From: Lachnospiraceae bacterium
Lineage (GTDB): Bacteria > Bacillota > Clostridia > Lachnospirales > Lachnospiraceae
NCBI GenBank assembly: GCA_900751785.1
Contig: CAADSM010000099.1
Coordinates: 1 to 12,445 of the forward strand
Direction: 5' to 3'
DNA: 12,445 nucleotides
The notes below the pieces were generated by a model. That model saw only the letters and a program-made list of their open reading frames with translations, searched no databases and was not told the origin of the DNA. The position numbers were made by a program, and so were the translations under genes. The first letter of the stretch is position 1, and each line of letters opens with the position of its first letter. This document shows positions 6,690 through 12,445 of the stretch, piece by piece.

Positions 6690-7562
6690 ATGGAAAGAAA
6701 GAAGAAACGACATACACTGTTTATGATAATACTGATCATTTTACTTCTTTTGGCAGCGTATATCTTGATCAGCCTCTGGGTTTCAGTCAATTTTTTGACA
6801 GTCCGTGAGTTTACAGCAGAAATAGGAGCAGATCATCCGGTCAGGACAGTTGTCATCTCTGATCTGCACGACCATAAATTCGGAGAGGACAATGAAAAAT
6901 TGGCAGAAAAGATCCGGGAGATCGATCCCGATCTGATTTTCATAGACGGGGATATGCTGAATGGGGAATCGGAGAATGCGGAAGTCCCGGTTACTCTGAT
7001 CCGGGAACTGAAGGATACGGCGCCCATTTACTATGCGCTTGGAAATCATGAGATCGATTATATGGAAAACGGTCATCCTGAATTGACAGAGGAACTGGAG
7101 GCGGCCGGTGCAGTAGTGCTGGACAAGGAATATGTGGATGTTGAGGTTGATGGGATACAGATACGCCTCGGAGGAATGTACGATTATGCTTTCGGTCTCA
7201 ACGGCAACAATGATGCTTCATCGGCTCCTGATGACACGAGGAGTTTCCTCGAGGATTTTCAGAACACGGACCGGCTGAAGATCATGCTGGCCCATCGCCC
7301 GGACAGCTTCATCTTCGGTGATGCGAGCAAGGTGTGGGATGTGGATCTTGTGATCAGCGGACATAACCACGGAGGTCAGGTAGTTCTGCCGTTCCTTGGC
7401 GGTCTCTATGGTGGGGATCAGGGATTTTTTCCTGAATATGTGCACGGAATGTATGAAAAGGATAATTTTCAGATGCTTGTGACAAGCGGACTGGGAAGCG
7501 ACAGACAGAAGCTTCCGAGGTTCAATAATCCTCCGGAGATTGCAGTGCTCGAGATCAGATAA
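6690..7562 (+). CDS. Membrane-anchored calcineurin-like metallophosphoesterase (YkuE/YaeI type)
   Basis: 290 residues. A basic N-terminus (MERKKKRH) and a hydrophobic span at about 10-33 give an N-in signal anchor, placing the catalytic domain outside the membrane. The binuclear-metal motifs are all present in order: DLH (Asp58, His60), DGD (Asp88), GNHE (Asn119, His120), AHRPD (His202) and GHNHGGQ (His225, His227). The length and the AHRPD/GHNHGG pattern fit the YkuE/YaeI group, whose physiological substrate is uncertain; phosphomonoesters, phosphodiesters and lipid-linked pyrophosphates are possible. It has its own promoter. No terminator is seen before the next gene, so some read-through is likely. 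The family is clear; the substrate cannot be told from sequence. Confidence 0.9.
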   Translation: MERKKKRHTLFMIILIILLLLAAYILISLWVSVNFLTVREFTAEIGADHPVRTVVISDLHDHKFGEDNEKLAEKIREIDPDLIFIDGDMLNGESENAEVPVTLIRELKDTAPIYYALGNHEIDYMENGHPELTEELEAAGAVVLDKEYVDVEVDGIQIRLGGMYDYAFGLNGNNDASSAPDDTRSFLEDFQNTDRLKIMLAHRPDSFIFGDASKVWDVDLVISGHNHGGQVVLPFLGGLYGGDQGFFPEYVHGMYEKDNFQMLVTSGLGSDRQKLPRFNNPPEIAVLEIR

Positions 7563-7581
7563 GCATAGACATTTTTCGACA

Positions 7582-7610
7582 TTGCATATCAGGGGAGAAT
7601 AGTGTAGAAT
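7582..7610 (+). promoter_or_regulatory. Promoter of the PqqD-like gene
   Basis: TTGCAT (7582-7587) and TAGAAT (7605-7610) are exactly 17 bp apart, in the 86-bp gap after the phosphoesterase stop. AAGGA (7636-7640) then lies 8 nt before the ATG at 7649. The start site would give a leader of about 30 nt. Confidence 0.6.
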
Positions 7611-7648
7611 AACCCTGTACAAATCTATATGGTATAAGGAATAGGAAT

Positions 7649-7936
7649 ATGAAAGTACAAAAAGAATTTGTCCTGCGGGAAATCGCGGGGGATTATGTGA
7701 TCATTCCGACCGGGAAGACGGTGCTGAGCTTTAACGGTCTGATTACCGTGAACGAAGTCGGGGCGGACCTTTGGAAGATGCTTCAGTCAGAGGTTACTTT
7801 TGACGATCTGCTTCACGGGATCCTGGAATCATACGATGTGGATGAAGAGACGGCAAGAGAGGATATCCAGGAGTTCCTGGATACGCTGATTGAAGGCGGA
7901 GTGCTGGATGACCCAGCGCAGCAGCCTGCTGAATGA
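7649..7936 (+). CDS. Orphan PqqD-family protein (RiPP-recognition-element fold)
   Basis: 95 residues, the usual size of a free-standing PqqD-like protein. Residues 1-35 carry the expected beta-strand start (FVLREIAGDYVIIP) and the family pattern around FNGLITVNEVGADLWKML, where bacterial PqqD homologues have an N-x-x-(G/A)-xx-(I/L)-W-like segment. Helical segments follow, ending in EFLDTLIEGGVLDD, which matches the C-terminal wHTH-like part. In RiPP and PQQ pathways PqqD binds the precursor peptide and delivers it to a radical SAM enzyme. No radical SAM, precursor peptide or other PQQ gene is in the window, so the partner is unknown and a role in PQQ synthesis is unlikely. A strong terminator follows, so it is likely expressed alone or with the phosphoesterase. 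Confidence 0.85.
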   Translation: MKVQKEFVLREIAGDYVIIPTGKTVLSFNGLITVNEVGADLWKMLQSEVTFDDLLHGILESYDVDEETAREDIQEFLDTLIEGGVLDDPAQQPAE

Positions 7937-7994
7937 ACAAGGAATACAAAAGAAAAGATCAAGCTATAGAAATCAAGATGTGGAGAAAAGTTTT

Positions 7995-8040
7995 CCGCGG
8001 CAGCCATGAGGAAAAACCTTATGTCTGCCGCGGCTTTTTT
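7995..8040 (+). terminator. Strong intrinsic terminator after the PqqD-like gene
   Basis: CCGCGGCAG (7995-8003) pairs with CTGCCGCGG (8025-8033). The stem continues after one mismatch (CATGAGG with CCTTATG, one G-U) to an A5 loop, and TTTTTT follows at 8035-8040. The opposite strand has AAAACTTTT after the stem, so it may also act weakly on the convergent operon. Confidence 0.93.
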
Positions 8041-8088
8041 AGTTTATAGCCAGCTTTCATCCTTATAAAACAAAACAATCCGTGGGAT

Positions 8089-8161
8089 GCGAACTCGCGA
8101 GAAGCAGCAATTTGCCGCTAAAGCGGCTGCGCCCGGCGCGGGAGTTCCGCAGGCGGAACTC
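8089..8161. repeat. GC-rich cluster of nested palindromes at the 3' end of the ABC operon
   Basis: Within 73 bases there are CTCGCGAG (8094-8101, perfect palindrome), GCCGC/GCGGC (8114-8118 with 8123-8127, loop TAAA), CCCG/CGGG, and GAGTTCCG/CGGAACTC (8142-8149 with 8154-8161). GCGAACTC near 8089 can also pair imperfectly with the GAGTTCCGC arm, enclosing the inner hairpins, so two mutually exclusive folds are possible. The last hairpin starts one base after the permease stop. It looks like a dispersed intergenic palindromic element rather than a terminator, since no U-tract follows directly. The remaining bases 8041-8088 are AT-rich with nothing recognisable. Confidence 0.6.
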
Positions 8162-8162
8162 G

Positions 8163-8660
8163 TTATGATTTTGATTTCCAGAGCAGAACAGCATCAAGAA
8201 TGAGCGATACCGCTGAAAATCCCAGTCCGAAGATACCTGCCATCAGGAAGAGGCCCAGGGGTTCCTTCAGCTCTGCGGCTGTTCCGTACTTGCCGAAGAT
8301 TATGAAAAGGTAAATCGCAAGGCTGAGAACCAGGCAGATCAAGAGCTCGCGCAGCAGCAGGAGCGCTTTTGTGAGGAACATTTTCCGCAGGTCCGCGGGG
8401 AAAAAGCGGTATTTCTGCAGTATAAATATGCGCTTTCCCTGTTCATGGGAAAAGAACAGCGCGTTGTTCGTCAGTGCCAGGCAGATGCTCAAGCCGATGA
8501 AATAGAGCAGGAGACTGAACTCGACGGGTTCCGGGAGATTGTCTGAAGCGGCTTCCGTGTTGGCTCCCACATTGAGCAGAAAGCAGAAAAGGAAAGCAAT
8601 AGTACAGATCCAGGTTCCCAGGCTTTTCAGCTGGCTTTTTTCATAACGGTAATAGTTCAC
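8163..8660 (-). CDS. Small ABC-exporter membrane subunit
   Basis: 165 residues with about four hydrophobic spans (about 15-33, 48-66, 103-124, 138-160) and a basic C-terminus (WKSKS). No named family is recognised from sequence alone. Its place after an ABC ATPase makes it the likely membrane partner, although it is shorter than a typical ABC-2 permease. The start is GTG at 8660, overlapping the ATPase stop by 4 nt (GTGA) and preceded by GGAGG with about 6 nt spacing. It is the last gene of the operon. Confidence 0.7.
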   Translation of the reverse strand: MNYYRYEKSQLKSLGTWICTIAFLFCFLLNVGANTEAASDNLPEPVEFSLLLYFIGLSICLALTNNALFFSHEQGKRIFILQKYRFFPADLRKMFLTKALLLLRELLICLVLSLAIYLFIIFGKYGTAAELKEPLGLFLMAGIFGLGFSAVSLILDAVLLWKSKS

Positions 8661-9388
8661 TGCGCACCTCCTCTGTGTTCCAGCTCCAGAAGATCGCGGA
8701 TGTGCCGGGCGCTGTTCCCTGTAATATCCGTATAATCGTCATTGAGCTGTTCTGTTGTATCACATTTAGACAGTTTCCCGTTTTCCATGATCAGCAGATA
8801 GTCGGCCAGCCGATCCATGTCCTCCGTGATATGGGTGGAGAGAAGGATCCCCATGTCCTGCTCCAGAAGCTCCTGGAGCAGGGTGAGAAAACTGCGACGG
8901 AACACCGGATCGAAACCGTCCAGAGGTTCATCGAGAAAGAGAAACTCCGGGTGGTGGGACAGGGCGAAGGCAGCCTGAAGCTTCACAGCCTCTCCTTTGG
9001 AGAGCCCTGCGGCGGATCTGGACGGATCCAGTTCGAAGCGCTCAAGATAATTCCGGTAATCTCCGGCAGACCAGCTGGGATAAAAGCAGCCGAAGAGAGC
9101 TCCGTTCTCGAGAAGTGATCTGTCCAGGAAAAAGGGATGCATATCACTGATATACCCCAGCTTCTGCTTGTATTCGACAGGAGCACGCTTCAGGGAGATC
9201 CCGTTGATCTGTGCGTCTCCCGTGAATCTGTCCGTAATGCCGCTGATGCAGTTGAGGAGCGTGGTCTTGCCGGAGCCGTTGACTCCCACGAGTACATAGA
9301 AGTATCCGCTCTCCATGGAAAATGATACGTTATCCAGCCGAAAGTTCCGGAAGGATCGGCTGATGCCGCTGCATGTGAATTTTGACAT
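8657..9388 (-). CDS. ABC transporter ATP-binding protein (ABC-2/YtrB-like)
   Basis: 243 residues, full length for an ABC-2 type ATPase. Walker A is GVNGSGKTT (35-43), the signature is LSKGE (129-133), Walker B is FLFLDEP (149-155) with Glu154 as catalytic base, and the H-loop His186 is in STH. At the Q-loop position the sequence reads YISDMHPF, with no obvious Gln. LSKGE instead of LSGGQ is the form usual in exporters of the YtrB or antimicrobial-peptide group. It should energise the small membrane protein encoded next. The ATG lies one base after the protease stop, with the ribosome site inside the protease gene's end (GGCGGAG). The substrate is unknown. Confidence 0.93.
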   Translation of the reverse strand: MSKFTCSGISRSFRNFRLDNVSFSMESGYFYVLVGVNGSGKTTLLNCISGITDRFTGDAQINGISLKRAPVEYKQKLGYISDMHPFFLDRSLLENGALFGCFYPSWSAGDYRNYLERFELDPSRSAAGLSKGEAVKLQAAFALSHHPEFLFLDEPLDGFDPVFRRSFLTLLQELLEQDMGILLSTHITEDMDRLADYLLIMENGKLSKCDTTEQLNDDYTDITGNSARHIRDLLELEHRGGAQ

Positions 9389-9389
9389 T

Positions 9390-11177
9390 TTACTCCGCCT
9401 CCTTTTCTGAGAGGATGATCTCGGTGGCTTTCTCGATCAGTTCGTCACGTCCCTCGCGGATCCCCTCCACGGTAGGGGCGCATTCAATGTCCGGTTGAAG
9501 CCCGATCCTCTGGGTCTGCCCGCCGTCCGGAGTAAAGATGCCGAGTCCGCTGATCGAGAATGTGATCTGCCCGGGGAGAGAGACGCTGACTATGTCGCCG
9601 TCTGCTCCGAGTGAAGGGGTGCCAACTACGACGGCATTCGGACACTGCCGGAGGGCCATGATGGTGTATTCCGTCCTGCTCATGGAGGTTTCGTCCATAA
9701 GTATGACTACACGGCCCTGATAAAGCGGGTATTCCTTGTCAGAGATGCCGGCCGAACGAAGATAGCCGGAGCCGCTGATGCAGTAGTCGGTACGGTAGAA
9801 GCTTCCGGGCTCAGCGGCGTTGGGGCTGGCAGCGACAGCAAATTGTGTCGGCTCGGGAATGAGATATTCACCCAGCAGCCTGTGCACAAAATATGGGGGA
9901 TAATACCGCAGGTCTACGATGATCCCTTCCGTGTCCTGAAAATCTTCCATGATCTGTTCCAGCTCGTTTTCACTGGAAACGACGGGATTGAGATAGCCGA
10001 TCCTTCCGTCTGCGATCAGACGGCTTGAGTGATCGTCCGCCGAGACAAAGGAAGACTCAGAGCATGTCACGGACAGAGAGACGGCCTCTCTGTTTCTGAC
10101 TACATCGACATCTGCTGTCTCGCGGTCTGATCTTAGAAGCAAGCTGTTCAGAACGCAGGAGAACTTCCCCTCCTCAGGAACTGCGGTATAACGGCTCAGT
10201 GTTTCCACGCGTTCGTCGATAGAGATTCCGTTGACGGCTGTGATGATATCTCCGCGCTGCAGGCTTCCGTCATCCTCCGAGCCGGCTGCTTCCGAGACGA
10301 CGACCTGGCCTTCGACAGTCTGAAACAGGCAGGGCAGAAAATAGGTGCCGTAATAGCTTTCTACGGTGTCCTGCCGGTCATTTACGGCAATGTGTGCATC
10401 TCCGGTAAGGGCGGCGGTTTCCGCTATGGCCAGTACATAATCGCGGTAGGTATCCGCTTCCGGCATCCGTGGGATTGCCTGCTTCAAGGCTTCGTCCCAG
10501 TCAATCTTTGTAATGCTCACATAAGGTGAGTAATACTCATAGATATTCCAGAAGCGGAACAGGGCCAGCAGTTTGACCCCGTCATCCTGCGGCGAATAGG
10601 GGAGCATCTTTTCATTTTTAAAACTGATCTGTCCTGATGATGATAAATCAAAGGAAGCATAGGAATCCTTCCGGTCTGTAATGAAGACGCGGGAGAGGCG
10701 TTCAAGATAGCCGCTCAGGTCGCTGCCGAGGAAACTGGTATCAGAGATCCAGTCAGTATCCGCAGACAGCATTCCTTTTTCGTCCTGCAGATCGATCCAT
10801 TGCTGGATATCAACGCCAGGCTCGGCAGCTTCAAACGGAAACTGGGAAAGCCAGAGGAAAAGGATCGTATTTGCCTCATCCGGGCTGGCAGCGTCCAGTA
10901 CGTCGGGCATGACGCGGAAGAGCTCGGCATCCCAGTTCAGTGTGCCGTCTATTACGGAAGGATGGCGGTATTTGGCATATCCCCAGACTTTGCACAGCTT
11001 ATAGAGGGATTCTGCCTGCAGATCTGTAAGCTGCGATATCTCGATGCCGGAGCCTTCAAGGAACTCGTCGTCGCTGTCACGGCTCGGGGCTTTGGGGGCG
11101 GCGAACGCCAGGATCGCGATAAATGAGATCAGAACGATGATGCCGCAGATGATTGTTGAAAGTGTTCCCTTTTTCAT
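9390..11177 (-). CDS. Membrane-anchored S41-family serine protease with PDZ-like region
   Basis: 595 residues. A hydrophobic segment at about 6-27 after MKK is a signal anchor, so the rest should be extracellular. The N-terminal region has two related motifs, KVWGYAKYRHP and RFWNIYEYYSP, each followed by a W-D-x-x-L pattern. A D-A-H motif with His262 comes next, then a PDZ-like stretch around RGDIITAVNG (from about 308), and the C-terminal protease core: DLRYYP, then SMSRTEY with the putative nucleophile Ser500, VVVGTPSLGADGD, and PDGGQTQRIGLQPDI. This architecture matches S41 peptidases common in Bacteroidota, where the equivalent motif reads TQSQAE. The catalytic Ser and His appear conserved, so activity is expected. 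ATG 11177 overlaps the GntR stop by 4 nt. Lying between a GntR regulator and an ABC ATPase, it probably trims or degrades a peptide linked to that transporter; this is inference. Confidence 0.85.
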   Translation of the reverse strand: MKKGTLSTIICGIIVLISFIAILAFAAPKAPSRDSDDEFLEGSGIEISQLTDLQAESLYKLCKVWGYAKYRHPSVIDGTLNWDAELFRVMPDVLDAASPDEANTILFLWLSQFPFEAAEPGVDIQQWIDLQDEKGMLSADTDWISDTSFLGSDLSGYLERLSRVFITDRKDSYASFDLSSSGQISFKNEKMLPYSPQDDGVKLLALFRFWNIYEYYSPYVSITKIDWDEALKQAIPRMPEADTYRDYVLAIAETAALTGDAHIAVNDRQDTVESYYGTYFLPCLFQTVEGQVVVSEAAGSEDDGSLQRGDIITAVNGISIDERVETLSRYTAVPEEGKFSCVLNSLLLRSDRETADVDVVRNREAVSLSVTCSESSFVSADDHSSRLIADGRIGYLNPVVSSENELEQIMEDFQDTEGIIVDLRYYPPYFVHRLLGEYLIPEPTQFAVAASPNAAEPGSFYRTDYCISGSGYLRSAGISDKEYPLYQGRVVILMDETSMSRTEYTIMALRQCPNAVVVGTPSLGADGDIVSVSLPGQITFSISGLGIFTPDGGQTQRIGLQPDIECAPTVEGIREGRDELIEKATEIILSEKEAE

Positions 11178-11560
11178 TGATGATCTACCTCCTTATCCCA
11201 GAGGAGCCTGACCATGTCGGTCAGCTCCTCGACGGAAAGATTAAGCGTTTTCGCTTCCAGGACGACATCCGCCAGATGATCCTCCAGAGTTTTAAGCTGT
11301 TCCTCGAGCAGGATATTCGGATTAAACCGGCTGACAAAAAAGCCTTTTCCCTGTTCGGAATAGATCAGCCCCTGTTTTTCCAGCTCTTCGTAGGCTCGCT
11401 TCGTGGTGATGACGCTGATCCCCAGACTTTTCGCAAGAGAGCGGATGGACGGGAGCATGTCTCCGGGAGCAAGCTCGTGATTCAATATAGAATTTTTGAC
11501 TGCCGACACGATCTGTTCATAGATCGGAAGACTGCTTTCTTCTTTAATAAATATGTTCAA
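11174..11560 (-). CDS. YtrA-type GntR-family transcriptional regulator (TTG start)
   Basis: 128 residues from the TTG at 11560. Residues about 9-75 form the winged helix-turn-helix: PIYEQIVSAVK, LAPGDMLPSIRSLAKSLGIS, VITTKRAYEELEKQGLI and GKGFFV. The remaining 50 residues are a short helical tail, as in the YtrA subfamily, whose members repress nearby ABC operons and often respond to cell-wall antibiotics. TTG is preferred because GGAGAG lies 8 nt upstream and the family start (N-I-F-I-x-x-x-S) follows directly. In-frame ATGs at 11581 and 11608 would add 7 or 16 residues inside the permease coding sequence and lack a clear ribosome site. The gene overlaps the permease by 17 nt. It is probably an autorepressor acting at the operon promoter, which lies outside the window. 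Confidence 0.9.
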   Translation of the reverse strand: MNIFIKEESSLPIYEQIVSAVKNSILNHELAPGDMLPSIRSLAKSLGISVITTKRAYEELEKQGLIYSEQGKGFFVSRFNPNILLEEQLKTLEDHLADVVLEAKTLNLSVEELTDMVRLLWDKEVDHQ

Positions 11561-12362
11561 TGTCTTTTCTCTCCATTTCATCCGCAATCGGGAAGTAAAT
11601 CTTTTCATATTGGAGCATATGGTGCAGGACCGGCGAGGTGTGCTTTACTGCGAGGTAAATATTTACAAGAAGGATTGGTATCCACAGTGCGGCGAGCGGC
11701 CATGTCCATTCGGTTCCTGCATAGACCAGTGCGTAGAACAGAGTGTTCTCGAGGATCAGCAGGGCGCTCCAGTAGACAGAAACGAAGGTTTCGCTGCTGC
11801 GTTCGGTCACCATGTCCGGGCATTTTTTCTTCGCCTCTTTCCGGTTCCCGGGATCCGTGTTCAGGCTGAAGGCAAGGAAGAGAAATACCGTCAGGCTGAG
11901 CTGGATGGCGAGAGAGGGAGCGCTGTTTGTGATGAAGAGGCTTCCCATGTAAAGGGAGCTGAGCGCGAGCAGGAGCAGTATGAAAATGAGTTTTCCGGCC
12001 AGGTACAGCTTGAGAAATGACATTTTTTCTTTCGCTCCCGCAGCGCACACGTAGAGTACCCGCGGAAGCCGGAGCGGCAGGCGCGCAGCGACCAGTCCGA
12101 TCAGCACAAGGGTGACAACGGCGATTCCGCATACAAAGGATGAGGAATACTGCGTCAAAAAATTTGCCATGGCGGTTTCCATAACTTCTGTATTGCCAGA
12201 CCGGAATACTAGCAATTTTTCAGGAGACTCTGAGAAGAGCTGCAGAAAAATAATTATAACAACAAATGGCATCAGAAAATAGAAGCATACCGCATAAACG
12301 AGGAATAAGGGGATATTCCTGCGGATTTCCAGTCCAAGCTTTGTCAATGCGATCTTTATCAT
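11544..12362 (-). CDS. ABC-transporter membrane subunit (six-span permease)
   Basis: 272 residues with about six hydrophobic spans (about 18-43, 73-97, 118-142, 149-168, 195-217, 222-240) and a long charged loop between the fourth and fifth (RKEAKKKCPDMVTE). The layout suits an ABC-2-like permease, though I recognise no named family. The start ATG 12362 has AAAGGAGG 9 nt upstream and overlaps the stop of the preceding ATPase by 4 nt, which makes it that ATPase's partner. Its last codons carry the ribosome site and start of the GntR gene. Confidence 0.75.
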   Translation of the reverse strand: MIKIALTKLGLEIRRNIPLFLVYAVCFYFLMPFVVIIIFLQLFSESPEKLLVFRSGNTEVMETAMANFLTQYSSSFVCGIAVVTLVLIGLVAARLPLRLPRVLYVCAAGAKEKMSFLKLYLAGKLIFILLLLALSSLYMGSLFITNSAPSLAIQLSLTVFLFLAFSLNTDPGNRKEAKKKCPDMVTERSSETFVSVYWSALLILENTLFYALVYAGTEWTWPLAALWIPILLVNIYLAVKHTSPVLHHMLQYEKIYFPIADEMERKDIEHIY

Positions 12363-12445
12363 CGGATACAGCCTCCTTTCTGGAGATAGTAGAGAAGTTC
12401 ATTCAGTGTCGGAGCACGGGAGGCGAGGCGGCCGGGCAGCTCCGG
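12359..12445 (-). CDS. C-terminal end of an ABC ATP-binding protein (partial)
   Basis: Only the last 28 codons and the TGA (12359-12361) are in the window; the rest lies to the right. The visible end reads LPGRLASRAPTLNELLYYL followed by QKGG. It looks like the usual close of an ABC-2 ATPase, in which a pro-thr/ser-leu segment leads to a final helix before the stop. The frame stays open to the window edge, the ATGA overlap with the permease is typical of an ATPase-permease pair, and AAAGGAGG for the permease sits inside it. No Walker motif is visible here, so the call rests on the ending and the context. Confidence 0.65.
   Translation of the reverse strand, partial: PELPGRLASRAPTLNELLYYLQKGGCIR

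Noticed and set aside
7649..7936. Role in PQQ cofactor synthesis
   Set aside because: No PqqA, PqqB, PqqC or PqqE gene is in the window, and Clostridia of this kind are not known for PQQ synthesis. Only the fold-family assignment is kept.
11153..11869. 238-codon plus-strand open frame across the GntR and permease genes
   Set aside because: Its product is rich in Arg, Ser and Phe with no recognisable fold, and both genes opposite it have clear family motifs and translational coupling.
11605..12132. 175-codon minus-strand frame inside the permease gene
   Set aside because: The alternative frame gives hydrophilic Arg/His/Pro-rich sequence. The 272-residue frame with six hydrophobic spans and a strong ribosome site is the real one.

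Overview
The window looks like chromosome of a Gram-positive, mucus- or gut-associated member of the Clostridia, most likely Lachnospiraceae. The support is strong AAGGAGG-type ribosome sites, sigma-A-like promoters, intrinsic terminators, FIVAR-rich wall-anchored glycan-active enzymes with a KTGDT-type C-terminal sorting signal, a LysM-tailed GH25 lysozyme and a YtrA-type GntR regulator. The genus is inferred, not shown.

Left part (1-6586), surface glycan enzymes. The window opens inside a large secreted, wall-anchored protein whose C-terminal half matches the region that follows the catalytic domain of GH101 endo-alpha-N-acetylgalactosaminidases. It carries a discoidin-like module, four FIVAR helical repeats and a sorting signal. 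A strong terminator separates it from a convergent GH25 muramidase with two LysM repeats (minus strand). Divergent from the lysozyme is a 910-residue wall-anchored CE8 pectinesterase with three repeated N-terminal modules. The 289-base divergent region holds a good promoter for the pectinesterase, a perfect 12-bp palindrome touching its -10 box, and a 12-nt inverted repeat in the lysozyme leader.

Middle part (6587-8162). Two small plus-strand transcription units follow: a membrane-anchored calcineurin-like metallophosphoesterase, and a 95-residue orphan PqqD-like protein (the RiPP-recognition fold). Each has its own promoter. A strong terminator ends the second, followed by a GC-rich cluster of palindromes.

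Right part (8163-12445, minus strand). Six genes are packed with 4-nt overlaps, a 17-nt overlap and a 1-nt gap, so they are almost certainly one translationally coupled operon. In order of transcription they are: ABC ATPase (only its last 28 codons are in the window), multi-spanning permease, YtrA-family GntR regulator read from a TTG start, membrane-anchored S41-family protease with a PDZ-like region, a second ABC ATPase, and a small membrane subunit. The arrangement resembles Ytr-type envelope-stress or antimicrobial-peptide ABC operons, but with an extracellular S41 protease inserted between regulator and exporter. The operon promoter lies beyond the right edge. This protease-ABC-GntR cassette is the most system-like and least explained part of the window.
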